Assembly (NCBI RefSeq): GCF_014490665.1
Contig: NZ_CP061038.1
Coordinates: 3,100,001 to 3,164,000, forward strand
Length of the DNA: 64,000 nucleotides
Direction of reading: 5' to 3'
From: Sphingomonas alpina
Lineage (GTDB): Bacteria; Pseudomonadota; Alphaproteobacteria; Sphingomonadales; Sphingomonadaceae
The translations under genes were made by a program, and so were the position numbers. Below, one piece after another: positions 21,691-32,342 of the stretch (position 1 is its first letter; the number at the start of each line of letters is the position of its first letter). Below the pieces are notes generated by a model that was not told the DNA's origin, searched no databases, and saw only the letters and a list, made by a program, of their open reading frames with translations.

Positions 21691-22062
21691 TCAAAGCTTG
21701 GCGACGAACGCCGCGTAAGCCGTCTCGTCCATCAGGCTCTCGAGCTCGCTCGGATCCGACAGCGTGATCTTGTAGAACCAGCCATCGCCCTCGGGATCCT
21801 CGTTGACCAGCCCGGGCGTGTCGGCGAGGTCGTCATTCCCCTCGAGCACCGTGCCGCTGGCCGGCGCATAGACATCGGACGCTGCCTTGACTGACTCGAC
21901 CACTGCGGCCTCGTCGCCCTTGGTCAGTTCCTTGCCCTCTTCGGGCACGTCGACGAACACGATATCGCCGAGCTGGCTTTGGGCATAGTCGCTGATTCCG
22001 ACGGTGCCGATGTCGCCATCGACGTCGATCCATTCATGGTCTTCGGTAAAGTAACGGCTCAT
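21691..22062 (-). CDS. gcvH: Glycine cleavage system H protein
   Basis: GcvH carries the lipoyl arm that shuttles the aminomethyl intermediate among the P, T and L proteins. The 123-residue protein starts [17 protein letters not shown], after AGGAGG. The lipoyl lysine is at residue 59 in [19 protein letters not shown]. The C-terminal [14 protein letters not shown] is normal. The gene starts one base after the gcvT stop region, so the two are translationally linked. Confidence 0.97.
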   Translation of the reverse strand: MSRYFTEDHEWIDVDGDIGTVGISDYAQSQLGDIVFVDVPEEGKELTKGDEAAVVESVKAASDVYAPASGTVLEGNDDLADTPGLVNEDPEGDGWFYKITLSDPSELESLMDETAYAAFVAKL

Positions 22063-22063
22063 C

Positions 22064-23230
22064 TCACTTGCCTCCTGTGCGGACGTAGCGGTGGGGAATA
22101 AATGGCATCGCAGTAACGGTCGCCTGATGGACCTTCCCGCGTTGCGCGATCTGGATGGTGGTGCCCGGCGTTGCCATGGCGGTTGGAACGTACGCCATCG
22201 CAATCGGTGCCCCGACGCTTGGCGCAAAGCCCCCCGACGTCACCTTGCCGACTTCCGTGCCTTCGACGTCGACCACGGCGGCGCCTTCGCGCACTGGCTG
22301 GCGGCCTTCGACGCTCAGGCCGACACGCTTGACGATCGCACCCTGCTCGCGCTCTGCCATGATCCGGTCATAGCCCTTGAAGCCGCCCTCTTCGCGGCGG
22401 CGCTTCGACAGAGCGAAGCCAAGATCGGCCATCACCGGCGTGGTCTCGGCGTCGAGGTCATGGCCATAGAGCGGCAAGCCGGCCTCAAGCCGCAGCGAAT
22501 CGCGCGCGCCAAGGCCGATCGGCTTGACCTCCGGCGCGGCGGTCAGCGCCTCGGCCAGCGCAACGACGGCCTCGGACGGGACCGATATCTCGAAGCCATC
22601 CTCGCCGGTATAGCCCGAACGGCTGATCCATAGCGGCGTACCGCTCCAGTCGAACCCGGCGCAGGTCATGAACACGAGCGCTTCGACGCCCGGCACGATC
22701 CGGCTCAGTACTTCGACTGCCTTGGGACCTTGCAGCGCGAGCAGCGCCTGATCTTCCAGCAGGTTGATGGTGATGTCGTCGGGAAGATGGTCGAGCAGAT
22801 AGGCAATGTCGTCGAACTTGGTTGCGCCATTGACCACCATATACAGGCCATCGGCATCGAAGCTGTTGCCTGCCGGCAGGCGCGTGACCATCAGATCGTC
22901 GAGGATGCCGCCATTCTCCGCGAGCAGCAGCGAATAGCGCATGCGCGACGCGCCCAGGCCCTTCACATCGCCGGGCAAAACCGCTTCGAGCGCGGCATCC
23001 GCGCCCTCGCCGGTGAACAGCAGCTGGCCCATATGCGACACATCGAACAGGCCGGCGCTCTCGCGCACCCAGAGATGCTCGGCCATGATACCGTCATACT
23101 GGATCGGCATATGATAGCCGGCAAACTCGACCATCCGCGCGCCGCGATCGCGGTGCCAAGCATCGAGCGGCAGCGTCAGGGTTTCGATTTCCGGCCCGTC
23201 ACTTCCCGGGCCGTCTGTCTGGTCGCTCAT
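22064..23230 (-). CDS. gcvT: Aminomethyltransferase (glycine cleavage T protein)
   Basis: GcvT moves the methylene group to tetrahydrofolate and releases ammonia. The 388-residue protein contains the N-terminal pattern [15 protein letters not shown], the folate-site stretch [13 protein letters not shown] and the C-terminal barrel domain. A short polar extension precedes [19 protein letters not shown]. The ATG at 23230 has GGAG upstream. It is the first gene of the operon and is preceded by a tandem glycine riboswitch. Confidence 0.97.
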   Translation of the reverse strand: MSDQTDGPGSDGPEIETLTLPLDAWHRDRGARMVEFAGYHMPIQYDGIMAEHLWVRESAGLFDVSHMGQLLFTGEGADAALEAVLPGDVKGLGASRMRYSLLLAENGGILDDLMVTRLPAGNSFDADGLYMVVNGATKFDDIAYLLDHLPDDITINLLEDQALLALQGPKAVEVLSRIVPGVEALVFMTCAGFDWSGTPLWISRSGYTGEDGFEISVPSEAVVALAEALTAAPEVKPIGLGARDSLRLEAGLPLYGHDLDAETTPVMADLGFALSKRRREEGGFKGYDRIMAEREQGAIVKRVGLSVEGRQPVREGAAVVDVEGTEVGKVTSGGFAPSVGAPIAMAYVPTAMATPGTTIQIAQRGKVHQATVTAMPFIPHRYVRTGGK

Positions 23231-23293
23231 GCCGAATCTCCGTCAAAGGTCCACGGCGCACCACAGCGCCAATCTGCGCCGCAATCCGCCGCC

Positions 23294-23478
23294 CCCTCTG
23301 TCACGGAACCTGAGAGCTTTGACCGGTCACCTCGCGGCGACGCGGCTTACCCCTTCGGTGGGCCGGGCGAACGCCGCCAGGCCGCTTTCCAGAGTGTCGA
23401 TCGGCGCGCGCGGTCCCGTTTGCCTGAGAGATTCCGGGGCGGTTGCTCCTTCGGCGGCCTATTGAAAGGCTCTCTCCC
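23294..23478 (-). promoter_or_regulatory. Tandem glycine riboswitch
   Basis: Read on the minus strand, the first aptamer begins GGGAGAGAGCC at 23478 and holds GCCGCCGAAGGAGCAACCGCC in parts (GCCGAAGGAGCAA) and CTCTCAGGCAAACGGGACCG at 23411-23430. The second holds ACCGAAGGGGTAAGCC and GCTCTCAGGTTCCGTGACAG, ending near 23294. These are the conserved core pieces of the glycine riboswitch, present twice in tandem. It lies 64 bases before gcvT, so glycine should switch on the whole gcv operon. The rest of the gap 23231-23567 shows nothing else. Confidence 0.93.
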
Positions 23479-23567
23479 GCGCGTGCCCATGCCGGTTGCC
23501 CGGCATCGACGACATGCGGTGTGGCGCGGTGCAGCAACCGAGTCAACGTGTCTTGAGCGTGCGCGCA

Positions 23568-24500
23568 TCAATTGCCGGATGAATGATCCGGCTGGATCGC
23601 AAACACGGTCTTCAACAAATCGGCGAGACGATAGCCGGCCAGCGCGACTCGCCGCTCCGATACCTGCACGACCGCCTCGGCATAGCCCGGCGCGACCGGC
23701 TGGGCGGTGGCCGCCGAGGTCGCTTGCGGCGCGTCGGTGCGATAGGCCACCGAGATCGCAAGCGCATGGCTCTCGGCAAGCCAGCGCTCGCTCGCGTCGG
23801 AGGCAGCGACCGGGTGCGACAGCGCCCCAGCAAAGGAGGTGCGGGGAAAGCGTGCTTCCAGATCATGTGCCCGAACAAATGCAGCTGCGGCAGAACCGTC
23901 GCGACTTACCGAATCGTCCCAGAACCAATGCAGCGACACCGGCTTGCCTGTCACCGAATCGCGCACGAACGCCTTGGATCCGCCTTCATCACCCTGCGGC
24001 CAGTCGGGCGCGATCCTCTCGGCGCTGTGCAGCGGCTGATGGAGATCGGCCACGACATGGAGGATCCAGCACAGTGCAACCGCACGATCGGCCGCTGGTG
24101 CGCGAGGATCGCGGGCGACCGAGAGGTTGAGAGCCAGCGCCTCGACGCCCGAGCCTTTGGTCGCGACACCGTCGGCCTTGCCCACGGCGCGCAGCCGGTA
24201 GTGCCAGGTCGGATGATCGTCCGGACCGCCCCGCACATCATCGGGCCAGCGCGCCGTTTCCAGGAACAGCCGGCGATCGCGCTCCGCACCTTCGGTTCGG
24301 TCGATCGCCACCTGGAAAGGCCCGGGATCCGGATGTGCGGCCAGCAGCCGTAGCATCTCCGCAACCACCGCCGGGTCGTCGCGCATCAACTCATCAAAGG
24401 CGATGGCGGCGGCGACCATGTGTCCGGGCCTGCTCCAAGCATTGGCCGGTGCCGGTGCAACGATCGCAGCGATCATCAACGACGCGAGTAAAGATCTCAT
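23568..24500 (-). CDS. S1/P1-type zinc nuclease, exported
   Basis: This 310-residue secreted nuclease degrades single-stranded nucleic acids and nucleotides. The signal peptide ends at Ala21, so the mature protein begins with Trp22 (WSRPGHMVAAAIAFDEL), whose amino group ligates zinc in this family. The metal motifs appear as WILHVVADLHQPLHSAE and GDEGGSKAF, with a further HWFWDDSV. It follows the minus-strand TonB receptor by ten bases, so the pair may be one transcript and serve nucleotide scavenging. Confidence 0.88.
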   Translation of the reverse strand: MRSLLASLMIAAIVAPAPANAWSRPGHMVAAAIAFDELMRDDPAVVAEMLRLLAAHPDPGPFQVAIDRTEGAERDRRLFLETARWPDDVRGGPDDHPTWHYRLRAVGKADGVATKGSGVEALALNLSVARDPRAPAADRAVALCWILHVVADLHQPLHSAERIAPDWPQGDEGGSKAFVRDSVTGKPVSLHWFWDDSVSRDGSAAAAFVRAHDLEARFPRTSFAGALSHPVAASDASERWLAESHALAISVAYRTDAPQATSAATAQPVAPGYAEAVVQVSERRVALAGYRLADLLKTVFAIQPDHSSGN

Positions 24501-24510
24501 CTCGCGCCTC

Positions 24511-26785
24511 TCAGAAGATCAGGGTCGCGCGCGCGAAGAATTCGCGGCCATTGGTGCCGATCGCGCCGGCCTCGGGGTACAGCAGCCCTCCGCCCTGCGT
24601 CAGCCCCCGCTCCGCGGTCTTGTCGGGATAAGCGTCGGTCATGTTGAGGATGCCGATGCCGAAGCGGAAGCGCTCGTCGACCTTGAGTTCGGCGGTGAGG
24701 TCGATCGACGTCACTGCGCCATAGGTCTGCGGCGTCAGCACCGAGGTGGTGGTGAACGCCCCGAATCGCACCAGATCGGCGCCGAGACGGAAGTCGCCGG
24801 CATCGATCCGCGCGGCAAGGGTCAGCTTCTCCTCGGGCTGCGCGACGGTGAGCAATTGCAATGCGGGGCCACCGAGCAGCGGCAGCGACGGGATCACGCG
24901 ATTGACCGCCAGCCGGTCCACCTTGGTTTCGACATGGGCATAGCTGGCGGTGACATTGGCACGGATGCCGCCGAAGCGCTGTGTCCAGTCGGCAGTGATC
25001 TCGAAACCCTTGGTGGTGGTGTCGAGCGCATTGGTGAAGAAGCGCGCCTGCGAGGCATTGGTGATGCCGGCCGCCTTCAGGATCGCCGTGACCGCCGGGC
25101 CGCTGAGAGTCTCGCTCAGCGCGATGCGGTCGTCGATTTCGATATGGAAGACATCGGCGGACAGGACCAGGCCCTTGAAGGGCTTGAGCACCAACCCGCC
25201 GCTAAGGTTGCGCGACCGCTCCTCGCGCAACGGCGCGGCACCAAGCGCGACCGCTACGGGATCGGAAACGGCGAAGGTACCGATATTGACCAGCACCCCG
25301 CCGCTCGACTGGCTGGTGACGGTGCTGAAATATTGCTGCTGCAGCGACGGCGCGCGAAACCCGGTCGAGACGGTGGCGCGGAACGCGATCACCTCCGCCG
25401 GTTTGTAAAAGAAGCTCAGCTTGCCGGTGGTCGCGTCGCCGAAGTCGCTATAGCGTTCGTGGCGTACGGCGGCGCCCAGGTTCAGGCCCTGGATCGGGCT
25501 CAACTCGAGATCGGCGTAGACGCTCAAGGCATGGCGGCTCTCATCGACCGGGATCGGTGGATTATAGCCGGGGAATCCCTGCGCGCCCGCCCCGACATAG
25601 GATCCCGGTCCCCCCCCGGCGCAGCTTGAACGTCTCGTAGCGATGCTCCACACCCGCCGCCAGGTTGAGCCCGGAGGCAAAGTCGATCTTCCGGCTGACA
25701 TCCAGATTCGCCACATTCTGGAAATAGCGCGCACCGCCGCCCGCAAAGGCACGCGGACTAGCCGCACCAAGCGACGTGTTGACCGTGTCGAACACGTTGA
25801 AAGTCGCGTCACTCAGGCCGACCGTATCGCTGAGATCGAAGCGCCAGGCACCAAGGTCGCCCGAGACACCGACCGAACCGCCGGCATCGTCGAGATCGAC
25901 GCGGATGTGCGGCACGAATCCTTGCGGATAGAAGGTCGGGGCGATGGTTGGGGCACGGTACTGCGCCGGGCTGGTTGAGCGGCGATGGTCGTAGATGCCC
26001 TGGGCATAGAGTTCGACCGCGCCGATCGGCAGGCGGAAGCTGCCGGCCAGGTTCAGGTCGAGCGACCTGGGGTCGCCCTGCTCGCTGGTGATGCGGCCGT
26101 AGCGGCTGTCTACGCCCGCGCGATTGGTCGTACCGCGGTCGCGCAACTCGGCGGTAAGGTTGAGCGCCCCATCCCCGATCGCAAAACCATGGTTGACCGC
26201 AGCGATCAGCGTTCGACCATCGCCCTTTTCGGTGATGCCGGATTGGACGCTGGCAAAGCCGCCCTTGGCGGATGACCGCAATGTGATGTTGATGACCCCG
26301 GCAATCGCATCGGAGCCGTATTGCGCCGCGGCGCCATCACGCAGGATCTCGATCCGCTCGATCGCCGATACCGGGATCGCACCCAGATCGATAGGCACCG
26401 ACCCGCGCCCGACGACATTGTTGAAATTGAGCACCGACGACAAATGCCAGCGTTTGCCGTTGACCAGCACCAGTACCTGGTCGGGCGCGAGCCCGCGAAG
26501 TGTCGCGGCACGGGTATTCGCGCCCGACGGGCCGGTCGCGGTGCGTGGATAGTTGAACGACGGCGCGAGATACTGAAGCGTGCGGTTGAGGTCGGTCAGG
26601 CCCCGTGCCTGAAGGTCGTCGCTGTCGAACACATCGACCGGCGATGGCGATTCCTCGACCAGTCGGCCTGAAGCGCGGGTGCCCACGACGAGAATATCGG
26701 CCTCTCCCGTTTCTCCAGTTTCCTGGGCGAAAACTGGCGTCGCCACCGAAGCGGCAAGCACAATGGTTGCGAGCGTTATGCGCAT
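24511..26785 (-). pseudogene. TonB-dependent receptor with a frameshift in a G8 run
   Basis: The N-terminal frame from 26785 gives a signal peptide (MRITLATIVLAASVATPVFA), a plug with IERIEILRDGAAAQYGSDA and half a barrel to HRYETFKLRRG. The other frame continues with GPGSYVGAGAQGFPGYNPP to the terminal ARATLIF. They meet at the eight C on the plus strand at 25610-25617; removing one base joins them into about 757 residues. The gene diverges from a LysR regulator and is followed by the S1/P1 nuclease. It could be a sequencing error or a phase-variable switch. Confidence 0.82.
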
Positions 26786-26913
26786 GATCGATCCCCCGAA
26801 TTTCCGGGGCGGTCCATAAGCGCGGGGCGATCTGCACCGGTATCGCGCAAAGCCGCACGCCATGTTGCACGCCACGCAACGGAACCGTCACGCGACGATG
26901 CTATGCGAGCCAC

Positions 26914-27846
26914 ATGTTGCGCCAGATGCCCCCCTTGGAAGCCGTCGAGGCGTTCCTTGCCGCAGCCAGATCACGCAGCTTCCGCGCCGCCGCCGCGTCA
27001 CTTGCGCTCAGTCCGTCGGCATTCTCCCGGCGGATCCAATTGCTTGAGCGTTTCGCTGGGCGGCAGCTCTTCCAGCGCTCCAACGCATCAGCAATCCTCA
27101 GTGCGGACGGGGAGCGATATCTGGCGAATGTTGCCCCCGCGATCGAGGCGATCCTTCATGCGACGAATTCGCTGCGCCAGGTCGATGCCGAGGGGACACT
27201 GCGCATGGCAACCTCGCATTCGATGGCGGCCGAATGGCTGATGCCGCGACTCCCGAAGCTGTTGTCCGAAACCGGCATCGCACTTGAACTGACCGTATCG
27301 CGCGATCCGGAGAGCCTGCGCTCGCAAGCGGTGGACGTAGCGCTCTGGGGCGGGCCGACCCCGGAATTGGCGTCGCTGGTCGACGTGATCGCAAATCTCG
27401 ATGCGGTTCCGGTCGCGGCACCGCGGCTGTTCGCCGGCCGCTCGCCGCCTCGAACGCCCGCCGATCTAGCGGGACAGCCACTGATCGAGGTCCGGGCAAA
27501 TGCCGGCCTCTGGCGGCACTGGCTGCGCAAAGCCGGCTATAGCGGCCCACCGCCGGCCGTCGCCGCTCGATACGACACCAATCAACTCAAGAATGAGGCC
27601 GCGGCATCCGGCCTTGGCGTCGCGCTGGCGACGCCGATGGTCGCTGAGCGTTTTCTCGCCGATCAGAGACTGGTCGCGTTCACCCGCCTGCGGCTACCCA
27701 CCGACCAATCCTATTGCCTGCACTATGCCAGCAGCGACGTACGCTTGCGCCGCAGCGTTCAATCGCTGCTGCACTGGCTTCGAGCCGAAGCCCAGTCCTC
27801 GCTCAAGCGCTATGACCGCTGGTACGAAGCCGGATCCTGCGCCTGA
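26914..27846 (+). CDS. LysR-family transcriptional regulator (GcvA-like)
   Basis: The 310-residue protein has the LysR winged helix at about residues 5-65 (LEAVEAFLAAARSRSFRAA, then SPSAFSRRIQLLERFAG) and a periplasmic-binding-protein-like effector domain from about 95. The start is the ATG at 26914 or 26926 (MPPLEAVEAF, the more usual N-terminus). The 128-base spacer to the divergent TonB receptor gene probably holds its operator, so that receptor is the likely target. Its inducer is unknown. Confidence 0.88.
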   Translation: MLRQMPPLEAVEAFLAAARSRSFRAAAASLALSPSAFSRRIQLLERFAGRQLFQRSNASAILSADGERYLANVAPAIEAILHATNSLRQVDAEGTLRMATSHSMAAEWLMPRLPKLLSETGIALELTVSRDPESLRSQAVDVALWGGPTPELASLVDVIANLDAVPVAAPRLFAGRSPPRTPADLAGQPLIEVRANAGLWRHWLRKAGYSGPPPAVAARYDTNQLKNEAAASGLGVALATPMVAERFLADQRLVAFTRLRLPTDQSYCLHYASSDVRLRRSVQSLLHWLRAEAQSSLKRYDRWYEAGSCA

Positions 27847-27867
27847 GCAGCGAGCACCGCGACAGGG

Positions 27868-28520
27868 CTAGCGCGTGGCGTTATATTTCAGCTGATCGTC
27901 GGTCAGCTGAAAGCCGACCAGCGCCTCGAACGTGGCGCGCTGCACCGCCTGGCGAATCTCCGGAGCGGTCAGCGGGTCGACCGCGGCATCGCTGTCGCCG
28001 GCCTTGCGCTTCTGTGTCAGCTTCGCCTTCACCTCATCTGGCAGCGTTGCTGCGCTGCGCGCAATGATCGAACTCGCCTGACCGGTGGTTGAGGCGCGCA
28101 CCTGGCCGGCGTCGAAATGCAGGTTCACATGCCCGATCCGCTTGGCGACGACCGCACTCCCACCGCGCACGACGGTGATGAAATAGGGCAGCGTCACATC
28201 GCGCGCGGCGTCGGCACGAATGCGGCTGGCGCGAACCTCGAAGGTCACGCTGGTGACGATGTCGTTGGTAGCATCGGCACAGGTCGAGCGCACATTGGTC
28301 ATCGACGCGGTCACATCGATTGCCGAGGCTTCGCGGCTTGCCGGTGGATCGAAGATCGTGATGTCGCCGGTCGAGGCCGGAATGCCGACCGTCGGACAGG
28401 CCGAACGGACCGCGGTGATGCCGACGCCGCCCGACAGGTCGATATCGCCCTTTTGGCGCAGCCGCCGACCAGCAGCATCGCAATAACGGGAAGGACGATT
28501 TTCGAGGCTGTCACGGGCAT
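27868..28520 (-). pseudogene. Exported lipoprotein of unknown function, one frameshift
   Basis: The first frame from 28520 is a clean lipoprotein signal, MPVTASKIVLPVIAMLLVGGC, with the acylated Cys at 21, but it then turns into Arg/Ser-rich nonsense and stops. A base added in the A4 run of GCCAAAAGGGC (28451-28454) leads to KGDIDLSGGVGITAVRSACP and the long reading that ends at 27868 with VGFQLTDDQLKYNATR. The restored protein of about 217 residues is an envelope lipoprotein with no domain I recognise. Confidence 0.65.
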
Positions 28521-28631
28521 ACGCACCTTATCACAAGGAAGGGGCCCTGGCGCTTGCACGCCGGCCCCGGTTCGACGACACCATAGGAACCGGCTTTCGC
28601 AGGCGCAAGCAATCGCGTAGAGCCGTATGAC

Positions 28632-29588
28632 ATGAGCACCCCGGAAAAGCCCGCCCTCCAATTGCTGATCGCGGCGCCGCGCGGCTTCTGCGCCGGCGTC
28701 GATCGCGCGATCCGCATCGTCGAACTCGCGATCGAGAAGCATGGCGCACCGGTCTATGTCCGGCACGAGATTGTCCATAACAAATATGTCGTCGATTCAC
28801 TCCGGGCCAAGGGTGCAGTGTTCGTCGAAGAGCTCGACGCGGTGCCCGAAGGCGTGCCGGTAGTCTTTTCCGCTCATGGCGTACCCAAATCGGTGCCCGA
28901 AGCTGCGCAGGATCGCGGGCTCACCTATCTCGATGCCACCTGCCCGCTGGTCTCGAAGGTCCATCGTCAGGCCGAGCGGCTCGTCGCGGCGGGGCGGCAT
29001 ATCGTGTTCATCGGCCATACCGGCCATCCCGAGGTGATCGGCACGTTCGGCCAAGTGCCGGAAGGTGCGATGACACTGATCGAGGACGTTGCCGATGCCG
29101 AGGCGTTCACGCCGGCCGACCCGACCAACATTGCCTTCCTGACCCAGACCACCTTGTCTGTCGACGATACAGCTGATGTCGTCGCGACGCTGCAGCGCCG
29201 TTTTCCCTCGATCCAGGCACCGCGTCCCGACGATATCTGCTACGCCACGTCGAACCGGCAGACTGCGGTCAAGTCGATCGCATCGATGTGCGACGCAGTA
29301 TTGGTGATCGGCGCGCCCAATTCGTCGAACTCGCTTCGGCTGGTCGAGGTCGCGGTCCGCGAAGGCACGCCGGCCCGCTTGATCCAGCGCGCCGCGGATC
29401 TCGATTTCGAATTCCTGGACGGCGTAACGACGCTCGGAATCACCGCGGGCGCCTCCGCACCCGAAATTCTGGTCCGCGAACTGGTCGACCGGCTGAGCGA
29501 ACGATTCGAGGTCAGCGAGCGCGAGGTCGAGACCAACCGCGAAACCGTGTCGTTTAAGCTGCCCCGCGGCCTCGAAGCCGCGGCCTGA
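28632..29588 (+). CDS. ispH: 4-hydroxy-3-methylbut-2-enyl diphosphate reductase
   Basis: IspH makes isopentenyl and dimethylallyl diphosphate in the last step of the MEP isoprenoid pathway. The 318-residue protein carries the three iron-sulfur cysteines: Cys20 in [11 protein letters not shown], the Cys in [12 protein letters not shown] and the Cys in [19 protein letters not shown], the substrate-binding stretch, is present. It heads the ispH-thrB-rnhA operon, with the lipoprotein gene divergent upstream. Confidence 0.97.
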   Translation: MSTPEKPALQLLIAAPRGFCAGVDRAIRIVELAIEKHGAPVYVRHEIVHNKYVVDSLRAKGAVFVEELDAVPEGVPVVFSAHGVPKSVPEAAQDRGLTYLDATCPLVSKVHRQAERLVAAGRHIVFIGHTGHPEVIGTFGQVPEGAMTLIEDVADAEAFTPADPTNIAFLTQTTLSVDDTADVVATLQRRFPSIQAPRPDDICYATSNRQTAVKSIASMCDAVLVIGAPNSSNSLRLVEVAVREGTPARLIQRAADLDFEFLDGVTTLGITAGASAPEILVRELVDRLSERFEVSEREVETNRETVSFKLPRGLEAAA

Positions 29589-29592
29589 CCCC

Positions 29593-30549
29593 TTGGCCGT
29601 TTATACTCATGTGTCGGCCGAAGCGCTGGCAGCATTCCTTGCGCGCTATGACCATGGCGAGCTTGTCTCTGCCAAGGGCATCGCCGAAGGCGTCGAGAAC
29701 AGCAACTACATGGTCGACACGACCAGAGGTCGCTTCATCCTGACGCTATACGAGAAGCGCGTGGATTTGGCAGACTTGCCCTTCTTTTTCGCGATGCTCG
29801 ATCATCTCGCCGAACGCGGCAATCCGGTCCCGCGCGCGCTGACCGACCGAACCGGCGTGGCGATCCAGCAGCTCGAAGGTCGGCCCGCCTGCTTGATCGA
29901 ATTCCTGCCCGGCGTGTCGGTGTCGCATCCGAACACCGCACAAGCCTTCGCGACCGGCGCTGCAATGGGCCATATGCACGAGTCGCTGGTCGATTTCACC
30001 GGCGAGCGATCCAACAGTCTCGGCCCCGATGGCTGGACGGCACTCCTGGCGCGGTGCGGACATGATCTCGACGCGATCGAGTCGGGCCTATTCGACCATG
30101 TCAGCGCTGCACTGGAGCGGGTATTGGCGGCATGGCCATATGATCTGCCGCGCGGAGTGATCCATGCCGACCTGTTCCCCGACAATGTCCTGATGCTCGG
30201 CGATCGGGTTGGCGGCCTGATCGACTTCTACTTCGCCTGCACCGATATTCGCGCATGGGATCTGGCGGTGATGCACAGCGCTTGGTCGTTCGATGCGAGC
30301 GGCGGCACTGTCGATCGCGCAATCGGCGCGGCCTTGGTCGAAGGCTATGTCTCACACTTCCCTTTAAGCGATGCCGAGCGCGCGGCCTTGCCGGTGCTTG
30401 CGCGCGGCGCATGCATCCGATTCCTGCTCACCCGTGCCTGGGACTGGCTCAACACGCCAGCCGATGCGCTGGTCACCCGCAAGGATCCGCTGGCCTATCT
30501 GCGCCGCCTCAACACTTATGATCAAATGGGCGAGACCCTTTTTCAATGA
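29593..30549 (+). CDS. thrB: Homoserine kinase, aminoglycoside-kinase fold (TTG start)
   Basis: This enzyme phosphorylates homoserine on the way to threonine. It is the alphaproteobacterial type with a choline/aminoglycoside-kinase fold, 318 residues long. The catalytic loop reads [17 protein letters not shown] near 195, and the DFG-like motif [17 protein letters not shown] follows. The start is TTG at 29593, since the family N-terminus [19 protein letters not shown] begins exactly there. With only four bases after the ispH stop and no ribosome site, translation is probably coupled. Confidence 0.94.
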   Translation: MAVYTHVSAEALAAFLARYDHGELVSAKGIAEGVENSNYMVDTTRGRFILTLYEKRVDLADLPFFFAMLDHLAERGNPVPRALTDRTGVAIQQLEGRPACLIEFLPGVSVSHPNTAQAFATGAAMGHMHESLVDFTGERSNSLGPDGWTALLARCGHDLDAIESGLFDHVSAALERVLAAWPYDLPRGVIHADLFPDNVLMLGDRVGGLIDFYFACTDIRAWDLAVMHSAWSFDASGGTVDRAIGAALVEGYVSHFPLSDAERAALPVLARGACIRFLLTRAWDWLNTPADALVTRKDPLAYLRRLNTYDQMGETLFQ

Positions 30550-31007
30550 CCGAACCCAATGCCGAGCTCACGCGAGTCGAGATCGCCACCGATGGCGCGT
30601 GCAAGGGCAATCCCGGCCCCGGCGGCTGGGGCGCGCTGATCCGCGCCGGCGGCAAGGAAAAGGAGCTGTCCGGCGGCGAAAAGCTGACCACCAACAACCG
30701 GATGGAGCTGACCGCTGCGATCGAAGGGCTGAATGCCCTGAAGCGACCCTGCCTGGTCACGCTGTCGACCGACAGCCGCTATGTGATGGACGGCCTGACC
30801 AAATGGATCAAAGGCTGGCAACGCAATGGCTGGAAGACCGCCGACAAGAAACCGGTCAAGAATGCCGATCTCTGGCAGGCGCTGCTCGACGCCGCCAAGC
30901 CGCATCGAATCGAGTGGAAATGGGTGAAGGGCCATGCCGGTCACCCCGACAATGAGCGGGCTGACCGGCTGGCAAGCAACGCGGCCGACGCCGCGCGCAA
31001 AGGCTAA
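30546..31007 (+). CDS. rnhA: Ribonuclease HI
   Basis: RNase HI cleaves the RNA strand of RNA-DNA hybrids. The 153-residue protein has the four acidic catalytic residues in [38 protein letters not shown] and [11 protein letters not shown], and the basic loop around [10 protein letters not shown]. Its ATG overlaps the thrB stop as ATGA, which puts it in the same transcript. It is a normal single-domain form without the hybrid-binding N-terminal extension. Confidence 0.97.
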   Translation: MTEPNAELTRVEIATDGACKGNPGPGGWGALIRAGGKEKELSGGEKLTTNNRMELTAAIEGLNALKRPCLVTLSTDSRYVMDGLTKWIKGWQRNGWKTADKKPVKNADLWQALLDAAKPHRIEWKWVKGHAGHPDNERADRLASNAADAARKG

Positions 31008-31010
31008 AAC

Positions 31011-31187
31011 TCAGCTATTGTCTTCGGTCGGCGCGCCAGGACCGTTCTTCTTGATCGAATCGATCGCATTTTCGGCAGATGCCTTGCTCGAATAGCCCTC
31101 GGTCGAGAACATCACTTCGCTGTTATACTTGAAGCGAACGCGGAACTCGCCGGCCTTGTCCTTATAGATCTCGAACTTGTGCGCCAT
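31011..31187 (-). CDS. YegP-type DUF1508 protein
   Basis: This 58-residue protein is one DUF1508 repeat: KFEIYKDKAGEFRVRFKYN then SEGYSSKASAENAIDSIKKN-like, here EGYSSKASAENAIDSIKKNG. The fold is a small beta-alpha module of unknown role. I use the ATG at 31187 (MAHKFEIYKD), seven bases behind GGAGG; the ATG two codons upstream touches that site. It converges on rnhA with three bases between. Confidence 0.85.
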   Translation of the reverse strand: MAHKFEIYKDKAGEFRVRFKYNSEVMFSTEGYSSKASAENAIDSIKKNGPGAPTEDNS

Positions 31188-31235
31188 GGTCATCCTCCGT
31201 CGTTGGACCGGACCAGAGTAAGCTCGAAAATCCCG

Positions 31236-32330
31236 TTACGCCAGCGGTCTGAAACGACCGGGCGCATACGCCGCAGGATCGATCGCGGCGACCATCGGAT
31301 CGGGCGCGCGCTCAAGCAGCAGCGCAGCGGCCAGCGCAGCGGCGGCAGGCGCTGTCTGGATGCCGAAGCCACCCTGCCCTGCACACCAGAAAAAGCCCGG
31401 CACAGCCGAATCGAAGCCATAGACCGGCAACCGGTCCGGCGCGAAGCTGCGCAGACCGGCCCATTTATGCTCGACCGCTGCGACGCGCCAGTCGACCACC
31501 TGTTCGAACCGGTCGATCGCCATTGCGACGTCGATTTCCTCCGGCGCGACATCGCGCGGTACGACCAGAGTTTCGTCATGCGGGCTGAGCCAGAGTCGCC
31601 CCGCACCTTCGGGTTTGAAGTAGAAGCGGCCGGCAATATCCACGACCATCGGCATGCGTTCCGGCAGGGTGGAATTGACGCGCAATTGCGCGACGGTGCG
31701 GCGATAGGCCCGGATCCCGATCGGCACGACGCCGGCAATAGCCGCGACTCGATCCGCCCAGGCGCCGGCGGCATTGACCAGGACCGTCGCCGTGACGGAC
31801 AACGCGCCGGCCTCGACCTGCCAGCCATTCGCTACTCGCTCTGCACTGCGCAGCGGCGCCGATAGCATTAATTGCGCTCCAGCACGGCGGGCGCGGGAAA
31901 GGCAATCGGCATGGAGCGCCGCGACATCGATATATTCGCAGCTCGCCTCCAGCACGCCTAGCGTCCAGTCGGCGCGAAGGCCCGGGACCAATGTCGCAGG
32001 ATCGACAGCGGCAAGCGATATGCCCGTACCGTCGAACGCCGCCAGAAAAGCGTGGATCGCCTCCTCATCCTCGGCGCGACCGATATGCAGCGCGCCAAGC
32101 GGCTTGAGGAAACCGCCATCGTGCAGCGCGGAACCCGAAGCGGTGGTCAACGGCTGGACGCCAGCGCCGCCATAGCTTTCTGACCAGAAGGCCGCCGATC
32201 GCCCGGTCGAATGATAGCCGGGCCGATCCTCGGCCTCGATCAGCAGGACGCTTGCATGGGGCGCTACGGCAGCGGCGAGGCTTGCGCCGGCAATTCCCGC
32301 GCCGACAATGGCGATATCGTAGCGGTCCAT
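31236..32330 (-). CDS. FAD-dependent oxidoreductase of the DAO family
   Basis: The 364-residue flavoenzyme has the N-terminal dinucleotide fold DIAIVGAGIAGASLAAAVAP, the GRSAAFWSESYGG stretch near 45 and the C-terminal FAD contact WCAGQGGFGIQTAPAA. It resembles amino-acid or glycine oxidases that work on the side of an amine, but the substrate is open. It starts 12 bases after the alpha/beta hydrolase gene, so the two form an operon. Confidence 0.87.
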   Translation of the reverse strand: MDRYDIAIVGAGIAGASLAAAVAPHASVLLIEAEDRPGYHSTGRSAAFWSESYGGAGVQPLTTASGSALHDGGFLKPLGALHIGRAEDEEAIHAFLAAFDGTGISLAAVDPATLVPGLRADWTLGVLEASCEYIDVAALHADCLSRARRAGAQLMLSAPLRSAERVANGWQVEAGALSVTATVLVNAAGAWADRVAAIAGVVPIGIRAYRRTVAQLRVNSTLPERMPMVVDIAGRFYFKPEGAGRLWLSPHDETLVVPRDVAPEEIDVAMAIDRFEQVVDWRVAAVEHKWAGLRSFAPDRLPVYGFDSAVPGFFWCAGQGGFGIQTAPAAAALAAALLLERAPDPMVAAIDPAAYAPGRFRPLA

Positions 32331-32342
32331 CGGCGGTTCGCT

